DNA of 8,231 bases from Verrucomicrobia bacterium UBA3214 (lineage in GTDB: Bacteria; Verrucomicrobiota; Kiritimatiellia; RFP12; UBA1067). The DNA lies in NCBI GenBank assembly GCA_002363575.1, contig DEWI01000045.1:1-8231 (forward strand), given 5' to 3'. Both the position numbers and the translations under genes were made by a program. Shown here one piece after another: positions 1 to 8,183 of the stretch (the stretch's first letter is position 1; every line of letters begins with the position of its first letter). Under the pieces are notes generated by a model, which did not search any database, was not told the DNA's origin, and saw only the letters and a list, made by a program, of their open reading frames with translations.

Positions 1-1
1 C

Positions 2-1387
2 CAGAAGATCTTCACGATGGATCAACGCCGCGCCGGGCTGATACAAGTCGCGTTCTACGGCGCGTACGCCGTGCTGGCGCTTTTCGCATCAGTGCTGATC
101 GAAGAGTTCTCCTACCGCAAGGGCGTGCTGTTCGGGCTGGGAATCTACATCATCGGCGCGCTTATGTACATCCCCGCCTGCATGATGCAGAGCTTCGATT
201 TGTACTTCATCGCGATATTCGTCGTGGCTAGCGGATGCTCGCTGCTCGAAACGAGTTGCAATCCCTACGTCCTGGCGCTTGGCGACGAATCTACTGCCGT
301 GCGGCGCTTGAACTACGCGCAGATGTTCAACCCGGTCGGCTCCATCGCCGGCATTCTGCTCGCCAAGGAGCTTATCCTCGCCAACCTCCATCCAAGCACC
401 GCGGAAGAGCGCGCCGCCATGGCCCCCGATGCGTTGAAGGCGATCGTGGACAAGGAGCTTTTCTGGGTCTGCGTCCCATACGTCGGGCTGTGCGCTATCG
501 CCGTCGCAATCTGGTTCTTCATCCTTTGCGCCCGCAAGGGGCAAGCGGAGGACGTGCCGCGCGCCGGGCGCCACGCCCGCACCTTCGCGGCGATGTTCTC
601 CGCCATCGCTCCGCTCACCGTGCTCTATTTCATCTTCCCCGGCATGGACAAGGTCGCGTGGATACTCTGCGGAATGCTCGGCCCCATCGCATACATCGTG
701 GCGCTGCCGGCCTACCGCGCGACGCTGGCGAAGCTTCTCTCCGTGCCCCGGTACTGGTGCGGAGTCGTGGCGCAGTTCGCCTACATCGGCGTGCAGATCG
801 GCGCGTGGACGTGGATGAACGCATACTGCCAGAAGGAACTGGGCGTGGAGAAACACGTCGCCGCAACATATTATTTGATCGCCATCGTGGTGTTCGTGGT
901 ATGCAGATGGATAGCGACGTGGATGATGCGGTATTTCCGCGCGCCCGTGATGATGGCGTGGGCGGCGGCGGGCGCATTCGCTTCCAGCCTCGGCGTGATG
1001 TATCTGCCTTCCACGGTGCTGTTCACGGTGGCGGGGCTGGCGTTTTCCGCGAACATCGTCTGCCTCGTCGCGATGTCAGGCTTCATGTCGCTGATGTTCC
1101 CGACGATCTACGGCATGGCGCTCGCCGGACTGGACGAGCGCACGGCGAAACTCGGCGCAGCAGGCTTGATAATGGCGATTCTCGGCGGCGCGATAGTCAC
1201 GCCGTGGATGGCTTCGCTGATCGGCGACCCCGGCAACGCCTTCCTCGCGCTGCTGCCGGGGCAGGATGCCGCGTGGGACGGGAATCTGCGGCTTTCCAGC
1301 GCGACGATACGCTCGGCGTTCGCCGTCCCCGCGATTTGCTACGCCGTCGTTTTCGCCTACAGCGTGCTTTTCAAGAAAAGCAAATAG
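2..1387 (+). CDS. fucP: L-fucose:H+ symporter, FucP-type MFS permease (5' end cut by window edge)
   Basis: Inner-membrane major facilitator transporter, probably importing L-fucose with protons. The frame is open to base 2 with no start, and family conservation begins before the ATG at 17, so the gene starts outside the window; by comparison with remembered E. coli FucP (438 aa) about 55-60 residues including helix 1 are missing. Counting the ATG at 17 as residue 1, visible family signatures are AGLIQVAFYGAY (6-17, helix 2), LLETSCNPYVLALG with E78 matching the E. coli FucP proton-coupling Glu135, the RLNYAQMFNPVGSI stretch (helix 5), AQFAYIGVQIGAWTW (from A252, helix 7) and, near the C-terminus, FPTIYGMAL and IMAILGGAIVTPWM. 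The loop between the two six-helix halves is about 40 residues longer than in E. coli and holds two extra hydrophobic segments (about 190-210 and 213-233). It lies 47 bp before fucI, which supports fucose as substrate. A related sugar cannot be excluded. Confidence 0.9.
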   Translation, partial: QKIFTMDQRRAGLIQVAFYGAYAVLALFASVLIEEFSYRKGVLFGLGIYIIGALMYIPACMMQSFDLYFIAIFVVASGCSLLETSCNPYVLALGDESTAVRRLNYAQMFNPVGSIAGILLAKELILANLHPSTAEERAAMAPDALKAIVDKELFWVCVPYVGLCAIAVAIWFFILCARKGQAEDVPRAGRHARTFAAMFSAIAPLTVLYFIFPGMDKVAWILCGMLGPIAYIVALPAYRATLAKLLSVPRYWCGVVAQFAYIGVQIGAWTWMNAYCQKELGVEKHVAATYYLIAIVVFVVCRWIATWMMRYFRAPVMMAWAAAGAFASSLGVMYLPSTVLFTVAGLAFSANIVCLVAMSGFMSLMFPTIYGMALAGLDERTAKLGAAGLIMAILGGAIVTPWMASLIGDPGNAFLALLPGQDAAWDGNLRLSSATIRSAFAVPAICYAVVFAYSVLFKKSK

Positions 1388-1417
1388 CCGCGCCGCCGGC
1401 CGGAAGCATTTGACAAG

Positions 1418-1424
1418 AAAGGAG
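1418..1424 (+). promoter_or_regulatory. Ribosome binding site of fucI
   Basis: AAAGGAG ends 10 bases before the GTG at 1435. This strong Shine-Dalgarno fixes the GTG as the start of fucI, which otherwise has no ATG near the point where family similarity begins. Confidence 0.75.
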
Positions 1425-1434
1425 AACAAGAAAA

Positions 1435-3228
<1,794 letters not shown>

Positions 3229-3236
3229 CGAAAGGG

Positions 3237-3261
3237 GAGCGCGCCGCCGGCGCGCTCTTTT
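3237..3261 (+). terminator. Rho-independent terminator of the fucose operon
   Basis: A perfect 9-bp stem (GAGCGCGCC / GGCGCGCTC) with a GCC loop is followed directly by TTTT, beginning 9 bases after the fucI stop. GGG just before the stem can extend it by G-U pairs into the T run. It separates fucP-fucI from the aminotransferase gene. Confidence 0.85.
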
Positions 3262-3333
3262 AAGTTCCGCTTCCGCCTGGGCGCGCGCCGCAAAGAGCGC
3301 ATGCGCCCGGCGGCGCCATTGCCCGGTGAAATA

Positions 3334-3342
3334 TGCTATAAT
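3334..3342 (+). promoter_or_regulatory. Extended -10 promoter of the aminotransferase gene
   Basis: TGCTATAAT is a perfect sigma-70-type -10 box (TATAAT, 3337-3342) with the extended TGn element. No good -35 box sits 16-18 bases upstream; TTGCCC at 3319-3324 is only 12 bases away. An extended -10 can work without one. Transcription would begin near 3349, giving a leader of about 45 bases before the ATG at 3395. The box lies after the fucI terminator, as expected for an independent unit. Confidence 0.7.
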
Positions 3343-3384
3343 ATGTGCAACAGATTTTCAAACTAAAAAATCAAAGCAAACGAG

Positions 3385-3391
3385 AGAAGGG
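3385..3391 (+). promoter_or_regulatory. Ribosome binding site of the aminotransferase gene
   Basis: AGAAGGG lies 3 bases before the ATG at 3395. The spacing is short, but it is the only purine-rich site near any candidate start, and it supports 3395 over the ATG at 3326. Confidence 0.5.
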
Positions 3392-3394
3392 ATT

Positions 3395-4420
3395 ATGCCA
3401 AGGAACGATATTGATTGGGCCAACCTGGGATTCGGGTTCTCCGATGTGAATTGCCACATTCGCTACACGTGGAAAAACGGCGCGTGGGGCGAAGCGGAGT
3501 TTGTCGCCAGCCCGTACATTACGATGCACATTGGCGCGTCGTGCCTGCACTACGGCCAGGAGTGCTTCGAAGGGATGAAGGCTTTCCGCCAGAAGTCCGG
3601 TAGGATCGTCATCTTCCGCCCGGACGAAAACGCCAAGCGCATGTATCGCACGGCGCAGCGCTGCGTCATGCCGCCCGTCCCGGTGGAGATGTTCATCGAG
3701 GCGGCGGAGAAGCTCGTCGCGGCGAATGAAGAGTTCGTGCCGCCGTACGGGACCGGCGGCTCGCTCTATCTGCGGCCGCTCTTGATCGGCACCGGTCCGC
3801 AGATCGGCGTGGCGCCCGCCAAGGAATATACGTTCATCATGCTTTGCATGCCCGTCGGCGCGTACTACAAGGGCGGAATCAAGCCTGTGCGCGCGGTCAT
3901 CCTCGACGATTGGGACCGCGCGGCGCCGCACGGCATGGGCGACGTCAAGGTCGGCGGCAACTATGCCGCATCGCTTTTCGCGCACGAGAAGGCGAAGGCG
4001 GAAGGCTGGCCCGTAGAGTTGTATCTCGATGCGAAGACCCACACCCTCGTGGAGGAGTTCTCGACTTCGAACTTCCTCGGCATCAAGCCCGACGGGACGT
4101 ACGTGACGCCTGATTCGCACTCCGTGCTGCCGAGCGTCACCAACATGTCGCTCAAGCAGTGCGCGGCCGATCTCGGCTGGAAAGTTGAATGCCGCCCCGT
4201 GCCCTACGAGGAGATCAAGACGTTCTCCGAAGTCGCGGCCTGCGGCACAGCGGTCGTTGTCACGCCCGTATGGGAAATCACGCGCGGCAGCGAAGTGATA
4301 AAGATTTCCGCGCCCGATGCCGTCGGCCCGCACCTCCAGAAACTCTATGACACAGTCCAGGGCATACAATACGGCGTCTTGCCGGACGCCCACGGCTGGT
4401 GCCACGAGGTGAAAATCTGA
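3395..4420 (+). CDS. ilvE: Branched-chain amino acid aminotransferase
   Basis: Class IV pyridoxal-phosphate aminotransferase of the cytoplasm that interconverts leucine, isoleucine and valine with their 2-oxo acids, using glutamate/2-oxoglutarate. The 341 residues fit the larger BCAT subgroup (eukaryotic and Bacteroidota enzymes) better than the E. coli IlvE type. It opens IDWANLGFGFSD and carries CLHYGQECFEGMKAF (Y53), SLYLRPLLIGTG (R127), the PLP lysine K185 in GDVKVGGNYAASL, E221 in the EEFSTSN motif, CGTAVVVTPVWEI, and a C-terminal IQYGVLPDAHGW typical of the family. The frame is open further up to an ATG at 3326. That ATG lies upstream of the -10 box and the predicted transcript start, and the added 23 residues do not resemble the family, so I use 3395. 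The gene appears to stand alone, with its own promoter and a long GC-rich spacer after it. Substrate preference within the branched-chain group cannot be read from sequence. Confidence 0.95.
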   Translation: MPRNDIDWANLGFGFSDVNCHIRYTWKNGAWGEAEFVASPYITMHIGASCLHYGQECFEGMKAFRQKSGRIVIFRPDENAKRMYRTAQRCVMPPVPVEMFIEAAEKLVAANEEFVPPYGTGGSLYLRPLLIGTGPQIGVAPAKEYTFIMLCMPVGAYYKGGIKPVRAVILDDWDRAAPHGMGDVKVGGNYAASLFAHEKAKAEGWPVELYLDAKTHTLVEEFSTSNFLGIKPDGTYVTPDSHSVLPSVTNMSLKQCAADLGWKVECRPVPYEEIKTFSEVAACGTAVVVTPVWEITRGSEVIKISAPDAVGPHLQKLYDTVQGIQYGVLPDAHGWCHEVKI

Positions 4421-4550
4421 TGCGCTGCGCGCGGCCGCCGGGCGGTGCGCCCGCGCGGGGGTCGCGCGCATGCCGCAAGGGCGCGTCCCGCCGCAGGCTT
4501 GCGCGCCGTGAGAAGGCGCGCGATGCGCGCGTAGCGGAACGACTCTTGGC
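4421..4550. repeat. GC-rich spacer full of short inverted repeats, no gene
   Basis: Between ilvE and recJ, this stretch is dominated by GCGCGC-like words and can fold several ways. 4439-4453 is a 6-bp stem CGGGCG/CGCCCG with loop GTG. 4450-4459 is the perfect palindrome CCCGCGCGGG. 4499-4523 is a 9-bp stem (TTGCGCGCC with GGCGCGCGA, one G-U pair) around a 7-base loop, and it competes with a CGCGCG/CGCGCG hairpin at 4517-4531. None is followed by a T run, so a Rho-independent terminator is not supported. The short frames here are shadows without ribosome binding sites. It may hold a Rho-dependent or structural 3' end for the ilvE transcript. Confidence 0.45.
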
Positions 4551-4607
4551 TTTGAAAGAATTTGCATTTTCCTTTCACTGCTTGCAGCCAACCAATCAAC
4601 TATCCAT

Positions 4608-4622
4608 ATGGCAATAAAATGA
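4608..4622 (+). other. Four-codon mini-frame overlapping the recJ start
   Basis: ATG GCA ATA AAA TGA ends in TGA at 4620-4622, so its stop overlaps the recJ ATG (4619-4621) as ATGA. Neither start has a clear Shine-Dalgarno. The surrounding 4551-4618 is strikingly AT-rich (about 35% GC by my count), so a recJ promoter is likely here, but I cannot pick a convincing -35/-10 pair. TTGAAA at 4552-4557 is a good -35 match without a good -10 at the right distance. The mini-frame could be chance or a coupling device. Confidence 0.3.
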
Positions 4623-6379
4623 ATTGGGTCGAGAGAAGTGCGGATGTGGAAATAGTGGCCGCACTGATCGCTCGCGGCGAGACTCCTCTCGTGGCACGCT
4701 TGCTTGCGCTCCGCGGCGTCACGCCCGAAACGCTCGATGAATTCCGTTCGCCGAAATGGTCGGATCTGCCGCCGCCGGACACGCTTCCCGGGGTGGCGGC
4801 GGCCGCCGGCGCGGTGCTTGACGCGCTGAAGAAGGGCCGCAAGATCGTCGTGTTCGGAGATTACGATTGCGACGGGCTGTGCGCTACGGCGATACTCGTC
4901 CTCGTGTTGCGCCGGCTCGCCGGCGTCTTCGGCGTCGAAAACGCCGAAGACAGAGTCGCCGCGTTCATTCCCGCCCGTCTTACGGAGGGCTACGGGCTTT
5001 CCGATTCCTCGGTCGCGCGTATGCTTGCCACGCATCCCGACGCCGCCATGATCGTCACGGTGGACAATGGCATAAACGCCGTCGAGCAGATAGCGGCGCT
5101 GAAAGCGCGCGGTCTTTCCGTCGTCGTCACAGACCATCATCTGCCGGGCGAGACGCTCCCGGACGCCGATGTGGTGGTCGATCCGAAAGTCAATGCGCCC
5201 GCATCGCTTTCCGAGCTTTGCGGCGCGGCGGTCGCGTATTTTCTCGCGCGCCATCTTTTCCGCATCGTGCGCGACGAGACGGGCAGGAGCGATGTCGCAG
5301 GCGGCTTGAACGGCGCGCTGCTGGAAATGGCCAGCCTCGCCACTGTCACGGACATAATGCCGCTCTGCGGCATCAATCGCACGCTCGTATATAACGCGCT
5401 GCGGGACTTCCACAGCCGCGCGCCCGTCGGCCTGCGCATATTGTACCACAAGTCGGCGCGCAGAATCTCCGGACGCCTCGGATCCAAGGATTTCGGCTGC
5501 CTGATAGGGCCGCGCATAAACGCCGTGGGGCGGCTCGGCGGCGGTTCGGAAGCCCTCGATCTCCTGCTCTGCCAGGAGACGGATTCGGAGAAGGCCGCAA
5601 AGCTCGCAGAGAAGATCGACGAGCTGAACGAAAGCCGCAGGCAGATAGAGCAGCGCATGACCGCGTCCGCGATGGAGCAGCGCGAGAGCGCAGTGGCCGC
5701 GCAGATAATTTCGTTCTCCACGCAGGAGGACGGCGATAGCGTGCACTCCGGTGTCGCCGGCATCGTCGCTTCGCGCATGATGGAGCGTCTCAAGCCGCAA
5801 GTCCCGGTCTGCGTTCTGGTGGATGGCAAGGGATCGGCGCGCGCTCCGCAAGGCTACAACATACGCGACGCGCTCGCCGCATGCTCCGAACATCTGTTCG
5901 CATACGGCGGCCACGCGGCGGCGGCGGGGCTTGGCGTAAAGCCCGGCTGCCTCGATGCTTTCAAGGAGGCGTTCCGCGCCGAATGCGCCAGGCAGGCCGC
6001 GTCGATCGGCGAAGACGGCGCGGCGGAATATTTCGACGCCGTCATTACGGTCTCCGACGCGACGGAGGAGTTCGCCCGCGAAGTCGATTCGCTCGGGCCT
6101 TTCGGAGATGGCAATCCAGAGCCGGTGTTCGCGCTGCGCGGGCTTTGGCTCGAGCCTCGCGACATGCGCCGCAAGGGCATAGACGGCGCGCATCTCCAGC
6201 TCGCCTTCCGCCAGAAGTCCCTGCCGCGCGTGATGTGGCGCGGCCATGGCAACAAGGAGGAGGAATTGCGCGCGCGCGGCGAAGCCGCCTACGACATCCT
6301 CTTCTATCTGCGCATGGTGGAGTCCGACTTCGCAGGCACCTATCCCATCATAAATGTAATTGACATGAAAGAATCTTGA
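4619..6379 (+). CDS. recJ: Single-stranded-DNA-specific 5'-3' exonuclease RecJ
   Basis: Metal-dependent nuclease of the DHH phosphoesterase superfamily that degrades single-stranded DNA 5' to 3' in RecFOR recombination repair, base excision and mismatch repair. The 586 residues match E. coli RecJ (577). The DHH domain has D81-Y-D-C-D-G86, D149-N-G in VTVDNGINA, the DHH triad D172-H173-H174 and D245 in LATVTDIMPL, all metal-site motifs. A long charged helix (about 325-358) links to the DHHA1 domain, with SGVAGIVASRM, GSARAPQGYNIRDAL and G430-G431-H432 followed by AAAAG. The C-terminal OB-fold region includes LGPFGDGNPEPVF. The frame also opens from a TTG at 4562, but those 19 residues are unlike the family and have no ribosome binding site; I chose the ATG at 4619, where WVERSADVEIVAALIARG gives a normal RecJ N-terminus. 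No strong Shine-Dalgarno is visible. The next gene begins 79 bp downstream with no clear terminator between, so read-through is plausible. Confidence 0.96.
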   Translation: MNWVERSADVEIVAALIARGETPLVARLLALRGVTPETLDEFRSPKWSDLPPPDTLPGVAAAAGAVLDALKKGRKIVVFGDYDCDGLCATAILVLVLRRLAGVFGVENAEDRVAAFIPARLTEGYGLSDSSVARMLATHPDAAMIVTVDNGINAVEQIAALKARGLSVVVTDHHLPGETLPDADVVVDPKVNAPASLSELCGAAVAYFLARHLFRIVRDETGRSDVAGGLNGALLEMASLATVTDIMPLCGINRTLVYNALRDFHSRAPVGLRILYHKSARRISGRLGSKDFGCLIGPRINAVGRLGGGSEALDLLLCQETDSEKAAKLAEKIDELNESRRQIEQRMTASAMEQRESAVAAQIISFSTQEDGDSVHSGVAGIVASRMMERLKPQVPVCVLVDGKGSARAPQGYNIRDALAACSEHLFAYGGHAAAAGLGVKPGCLDAFKEAFRAECARQAASIGEDGAAEYFDAVITVSDATEEFAREVDSLGPFGDGNPEPVFALRGLWLEPRDMRRKGIDGAHLQLAFRQKSLPRVMWRGHGNKEEELRARGEAAYDILFYLRMVESDFAGTYPIINVIDMKES

Positions 6380-6444
6380 GGGAGCGGAAATTCTCCCCCT
6401 AGGCGCGATGGAGCGCGGGAACATCTTGAAAACGGCAAACCAAA

Positions 6445-6450
6445 CAGGAG
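6445..6450 (+). promoter_or_regulatory. Ribosome binding site deciding the start of the EF-hand protein
   Basis: CAGGAG lies 8 bases before the ATG at 6459, an ideal spacing. The in-frame ATG at 6408 has no comparable site, so the 17 extra residues from 6408 are probably not translated. Confidence 0.7.
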
Positions 6451-6458
6451 TCTCAGCC

Positions 6459-8129
6459 ATGGAACACAAGTGGCAATGGAAACGCGTAGGCCGCATGACG
6501 CAGGTCTCGCTTCAGTCCGGCGAAGATATCGCCGAGCTTCGCAATCTCGACCGCAAGCACTGGCTCGCAATGTCCATGCCGGTTGCGGGCGTGCGCTTCG
6601 ACAGGCGCATGCTCGAATTCATGGACACCGACAAGGACGGCAGAATCCGCACCGAGGAAGTCCTGGCGGCGATCGATTGGCTGAAAGCAAAGGGCGTCTC
6701 CCTCGACGAGCTTTTCACGCCGTCGGAGGCGGATGAAAAGCGTCTCGCCAAGGTGATGGAGGAAGAGGCGGACCTCGCCAAAATCGAGCCTTCGAAGGCC
6801 GACAAGGCCGCGCTCGCCGCGTGGCAGGCAAAGGAAAAGGACGCGCAAATCCCCGCGCTCGGCGCAGGGACGGCCGCGGCGGAAGCGGCGTTCGGCGCCG
6901 TCGAAGCGACGATCGACGGCTATTTCACGCCTCCGGAAGACATGCCGCTCGTCACGGACGCACCGGACAAGACGTTGCCGCTTTCCGGCAATCTCAATCC
7001 GCGCTTCCTCGAGGCGATACTCGATTTCGCCGCGAAGTGCGTCACGCCTGTCCTGGGCGAACGCGCCGAGCTTTCGCGGCTCGACTGGAAGCGCATCAAG
7101 GAGGTGTTCGCGCCCTACCGCGCATGGATGGCCGCCAAGCCCGTGATGAGCGCCGGCGCGATGGCCGTCAGGGAGGAAGAGGAAAAGCTTCTGCGCTACA
7201 AACTCCACCTCCTCGAGTTCCTCGAGAACTTCGTCAATATGCGCCGCTTGTACGATATAGACGAGCTGGCGATTTTCCAGACCGGCACGCTGCGCATCGA
7301 TGCCAAGGAGATGAATCTCTGCTTCCACGTCGATAGCGAAGCGGCGCATTCCGCGCTCGCCGAGAAGTCGAAGTGCTGCATCGTGTATGCGAAGCTGACA
7401 CGCCCGGCCGAGAAGGCGGAGCGGACGATTTGCGCCGTCGCGACCGCCGGGACGATTCGCGGGCTTTACGTCGGGCGCAATGGCGTCTTCTACGATCGCG
7501 ACGGCAAAGACTGGGAGGCGGTCGTCACGAAAGTGGTAGAATCCGAAGTTTCTCTCGCGGAGGCTTTCTGGGCGCCGTGGAGGAAGTTCGGCGAAGGCGT
7601 CGCGTCCAGCGTCAAGAAGTTTATCGGCGACAAGCAGACGACGGCGCAGACTAAACTCGAAGCAGGCGCGCAGAAGCCGGAAGCCGGCGGAGCGGCGCTT
7701 GCTTCCAGCGTGGCGGCCGTCGGCATCGGCGTCGGCATGATGGGCGCGGCGGCCGCTTCGCTGATGGCGGCGGTTTCCGGCATGACGTACTTGCAGATCA
7801 TCGCGTCCATCTTCGCGCTCGTGCTCGTCGTTTCGCTGCCAAGCGTGATACTCACGTGGTTCAAGCTCCGCCAGCGCGATATTGGCGCGATACTCAACGC
7901 ATCCGGCTGGGCGATAAACCGCCCCATGCGCTTCACGATGAAGCGCGCGCGCACGTTCACGAAATGTGCGTGCGATCCGCTTTTCCTGCGCATCGCCGTC
8001 TGCACGCTCGTCGTAGCGCTCGTCGCGGCATCCATCTTCGGATGGGGATGCAGGAAATACGGTTGGCTGGACAAGCTCGACGAGAAGCCGCAGGCCCCCG
8101 CAGCCGCCGCCGAAGCGCCGGCAAAGTAA
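6459..8129 (+). CDS. Unknown membrane protein with one EF-hand and three C-terminal hydrophobic segments
   Basis: I do not recognise a named family. The 556-residue product has no signal peptide. Residues 56-67 form a textbook EF-hand calcium loop (DTDKDGRIRTEE, with D56, D58, D60, G61, I63 and E67), followed by a helix. Residues about 88-136 are Ala/Lys/Glu-rich, probably helical or a linker. A mixed domain follows, including YVGRNGVFYDRDGKDW (337-352). The C-terminal part has hydrophobic segments at about 413-439 (Ala/Gly-rich), 445-468 and 508-530. Between the last two is a basic stretch starting RQRDIGAILNASGWAIN (471-487), then an Ala/Pro-rich tail. If all three segments cross the membrane, the positive-inside rule puts the EF-hand part and the 469-507 loop in the cytoplasm and the tail outside. 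If the first does not cross, the N-terminal part would be outside. The start is fixed by CAGGAG at 6445. It may be read with recJ, or from a weak promoter in the AT-rich recJ 3' end (about 6341-6375). A calcium-responsive or cell-envelope role is only a guess. Confidence 0.85.
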   Translation: MEHKWQWKRVGRMTQVSLQSGEDIAELRNLDRKHWLAMSMPVAGVRFDRRMLEFMDTDKDGRIRTEEVLAAIDWLKAKGVSLDELFTPSEADEKRLAKVMEEEADLAKIEPSKADKAALAAWQAKEKDAQIPALGAGTAAAEAAFGAVEATIDGYFTPPEDMPLVTDAPDKTLPLSGNLNPRFLEAILDFAAKCVTPVLGERAELSRLDWKRIKEVFAPYRAWMAAKPVMSAGAMAVREEEEKLLRYKLHLLEFLENFVNMRRLYDIDELAIFQTGTLRIDAKEMNLCFHVDSEAAHSALAEKSKCCIVYAKLTRPAEKAERTICAVATAGTIRGLYVGRNGVFYDRDGKDWEAVVTKVVESEVSLAEAFWAPWRKFGEGVASSVKKFIGDKQTTAQTKLEAGAQKPEAGGAALASSVAAVGIGVGMMGAAAASLMAAVSGMTYLQIIASIFALVLVVSLPSVILTWFKLRQRDIGAILNASGWAINRPMRFTMKRARTFTKCACDPLFLRIAVCTLVVALVAASIFGWGCRKYGWLDKLDEKPQAPAAAAEAPAK

Positions 8130-8147
8130 TCGCGCCCGCATGGACGG

Positions 8148-8183
8148 TTCCGCCGGGCGACCGCAAGCGGTCCGCCGGCGGAA
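8148..8183 (+). repeat. Long imperfect hairpin after the EF-hand gene
   Basis: TTCCGCCGG (8148-8156) pairs perfectly with CCGGCGGAA (8175-8183). Inside it, GACCGC (8159-8164) can pair with GCGGTC (8167-8172), with a 2x2 mismatch between the two stems and a small CAAG-type loop. There is no T run after it. It begins 18 bases after the stop at 8129 and abuts a second hairpin. Confidence 0.6.

Noticed and set aside
235..1413. A 392-codon + strand frame overlapping fucP in another phase
   Set aside because: Arg-rich and without hydrophobic segments, while the fucP frame over the same bases matches the whole FucP family.
3277..3310. An operator-like inverted repeat (GGGCGC / GCGCCC) upstream of the ilvE promoter
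   Set aside because: The match is 6-8 bp of pure GC with an 18-base-plus gap, which is common by chance in this composition; no regulator motif is recognisable.
3326..3394. A 23-residue N-terminal extension of the aminotransferase
   Set aside because: It overlaps the -10 box and lies upstream of the expected transcript start. It has no ribosome binding site and does not resemble BCAT N-termini.
4399..4617. A 72-codon frame in the ilvE-recJ spacer
   Set aside because: It starts inside ilvE in another phase, has no ribosome binding site, and its sequence is Arg/Ala/Gly-rich, as random GC-rich spacer would give.
6360..6394. A promoter with TTGACA at 6360 in front of the EF-hand gene
   Set aside because: The -35 match is perfect, but no -10-like hexamer sits 15-19 bases downstream; the best AT-rich string (AAATTC at 6388) is 22 bases away.
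6380..6397. A terminator right after recJ (GGGAG/CTCCC)
   Set aside because: The stem is only 5 bp with an 8-base loop and is followed by CCTAGG rather than a T run.
3371..6496. A 1041-codon open frame on the - strand across ilvE and recJ
   Set aside because: It lies wholly antisense to two well-recognised genes and is Arg/His/Ala-rich with no recognisable domain. In high-GC DNA the opposite frame rarely meets stop codons, so it is a shadow.
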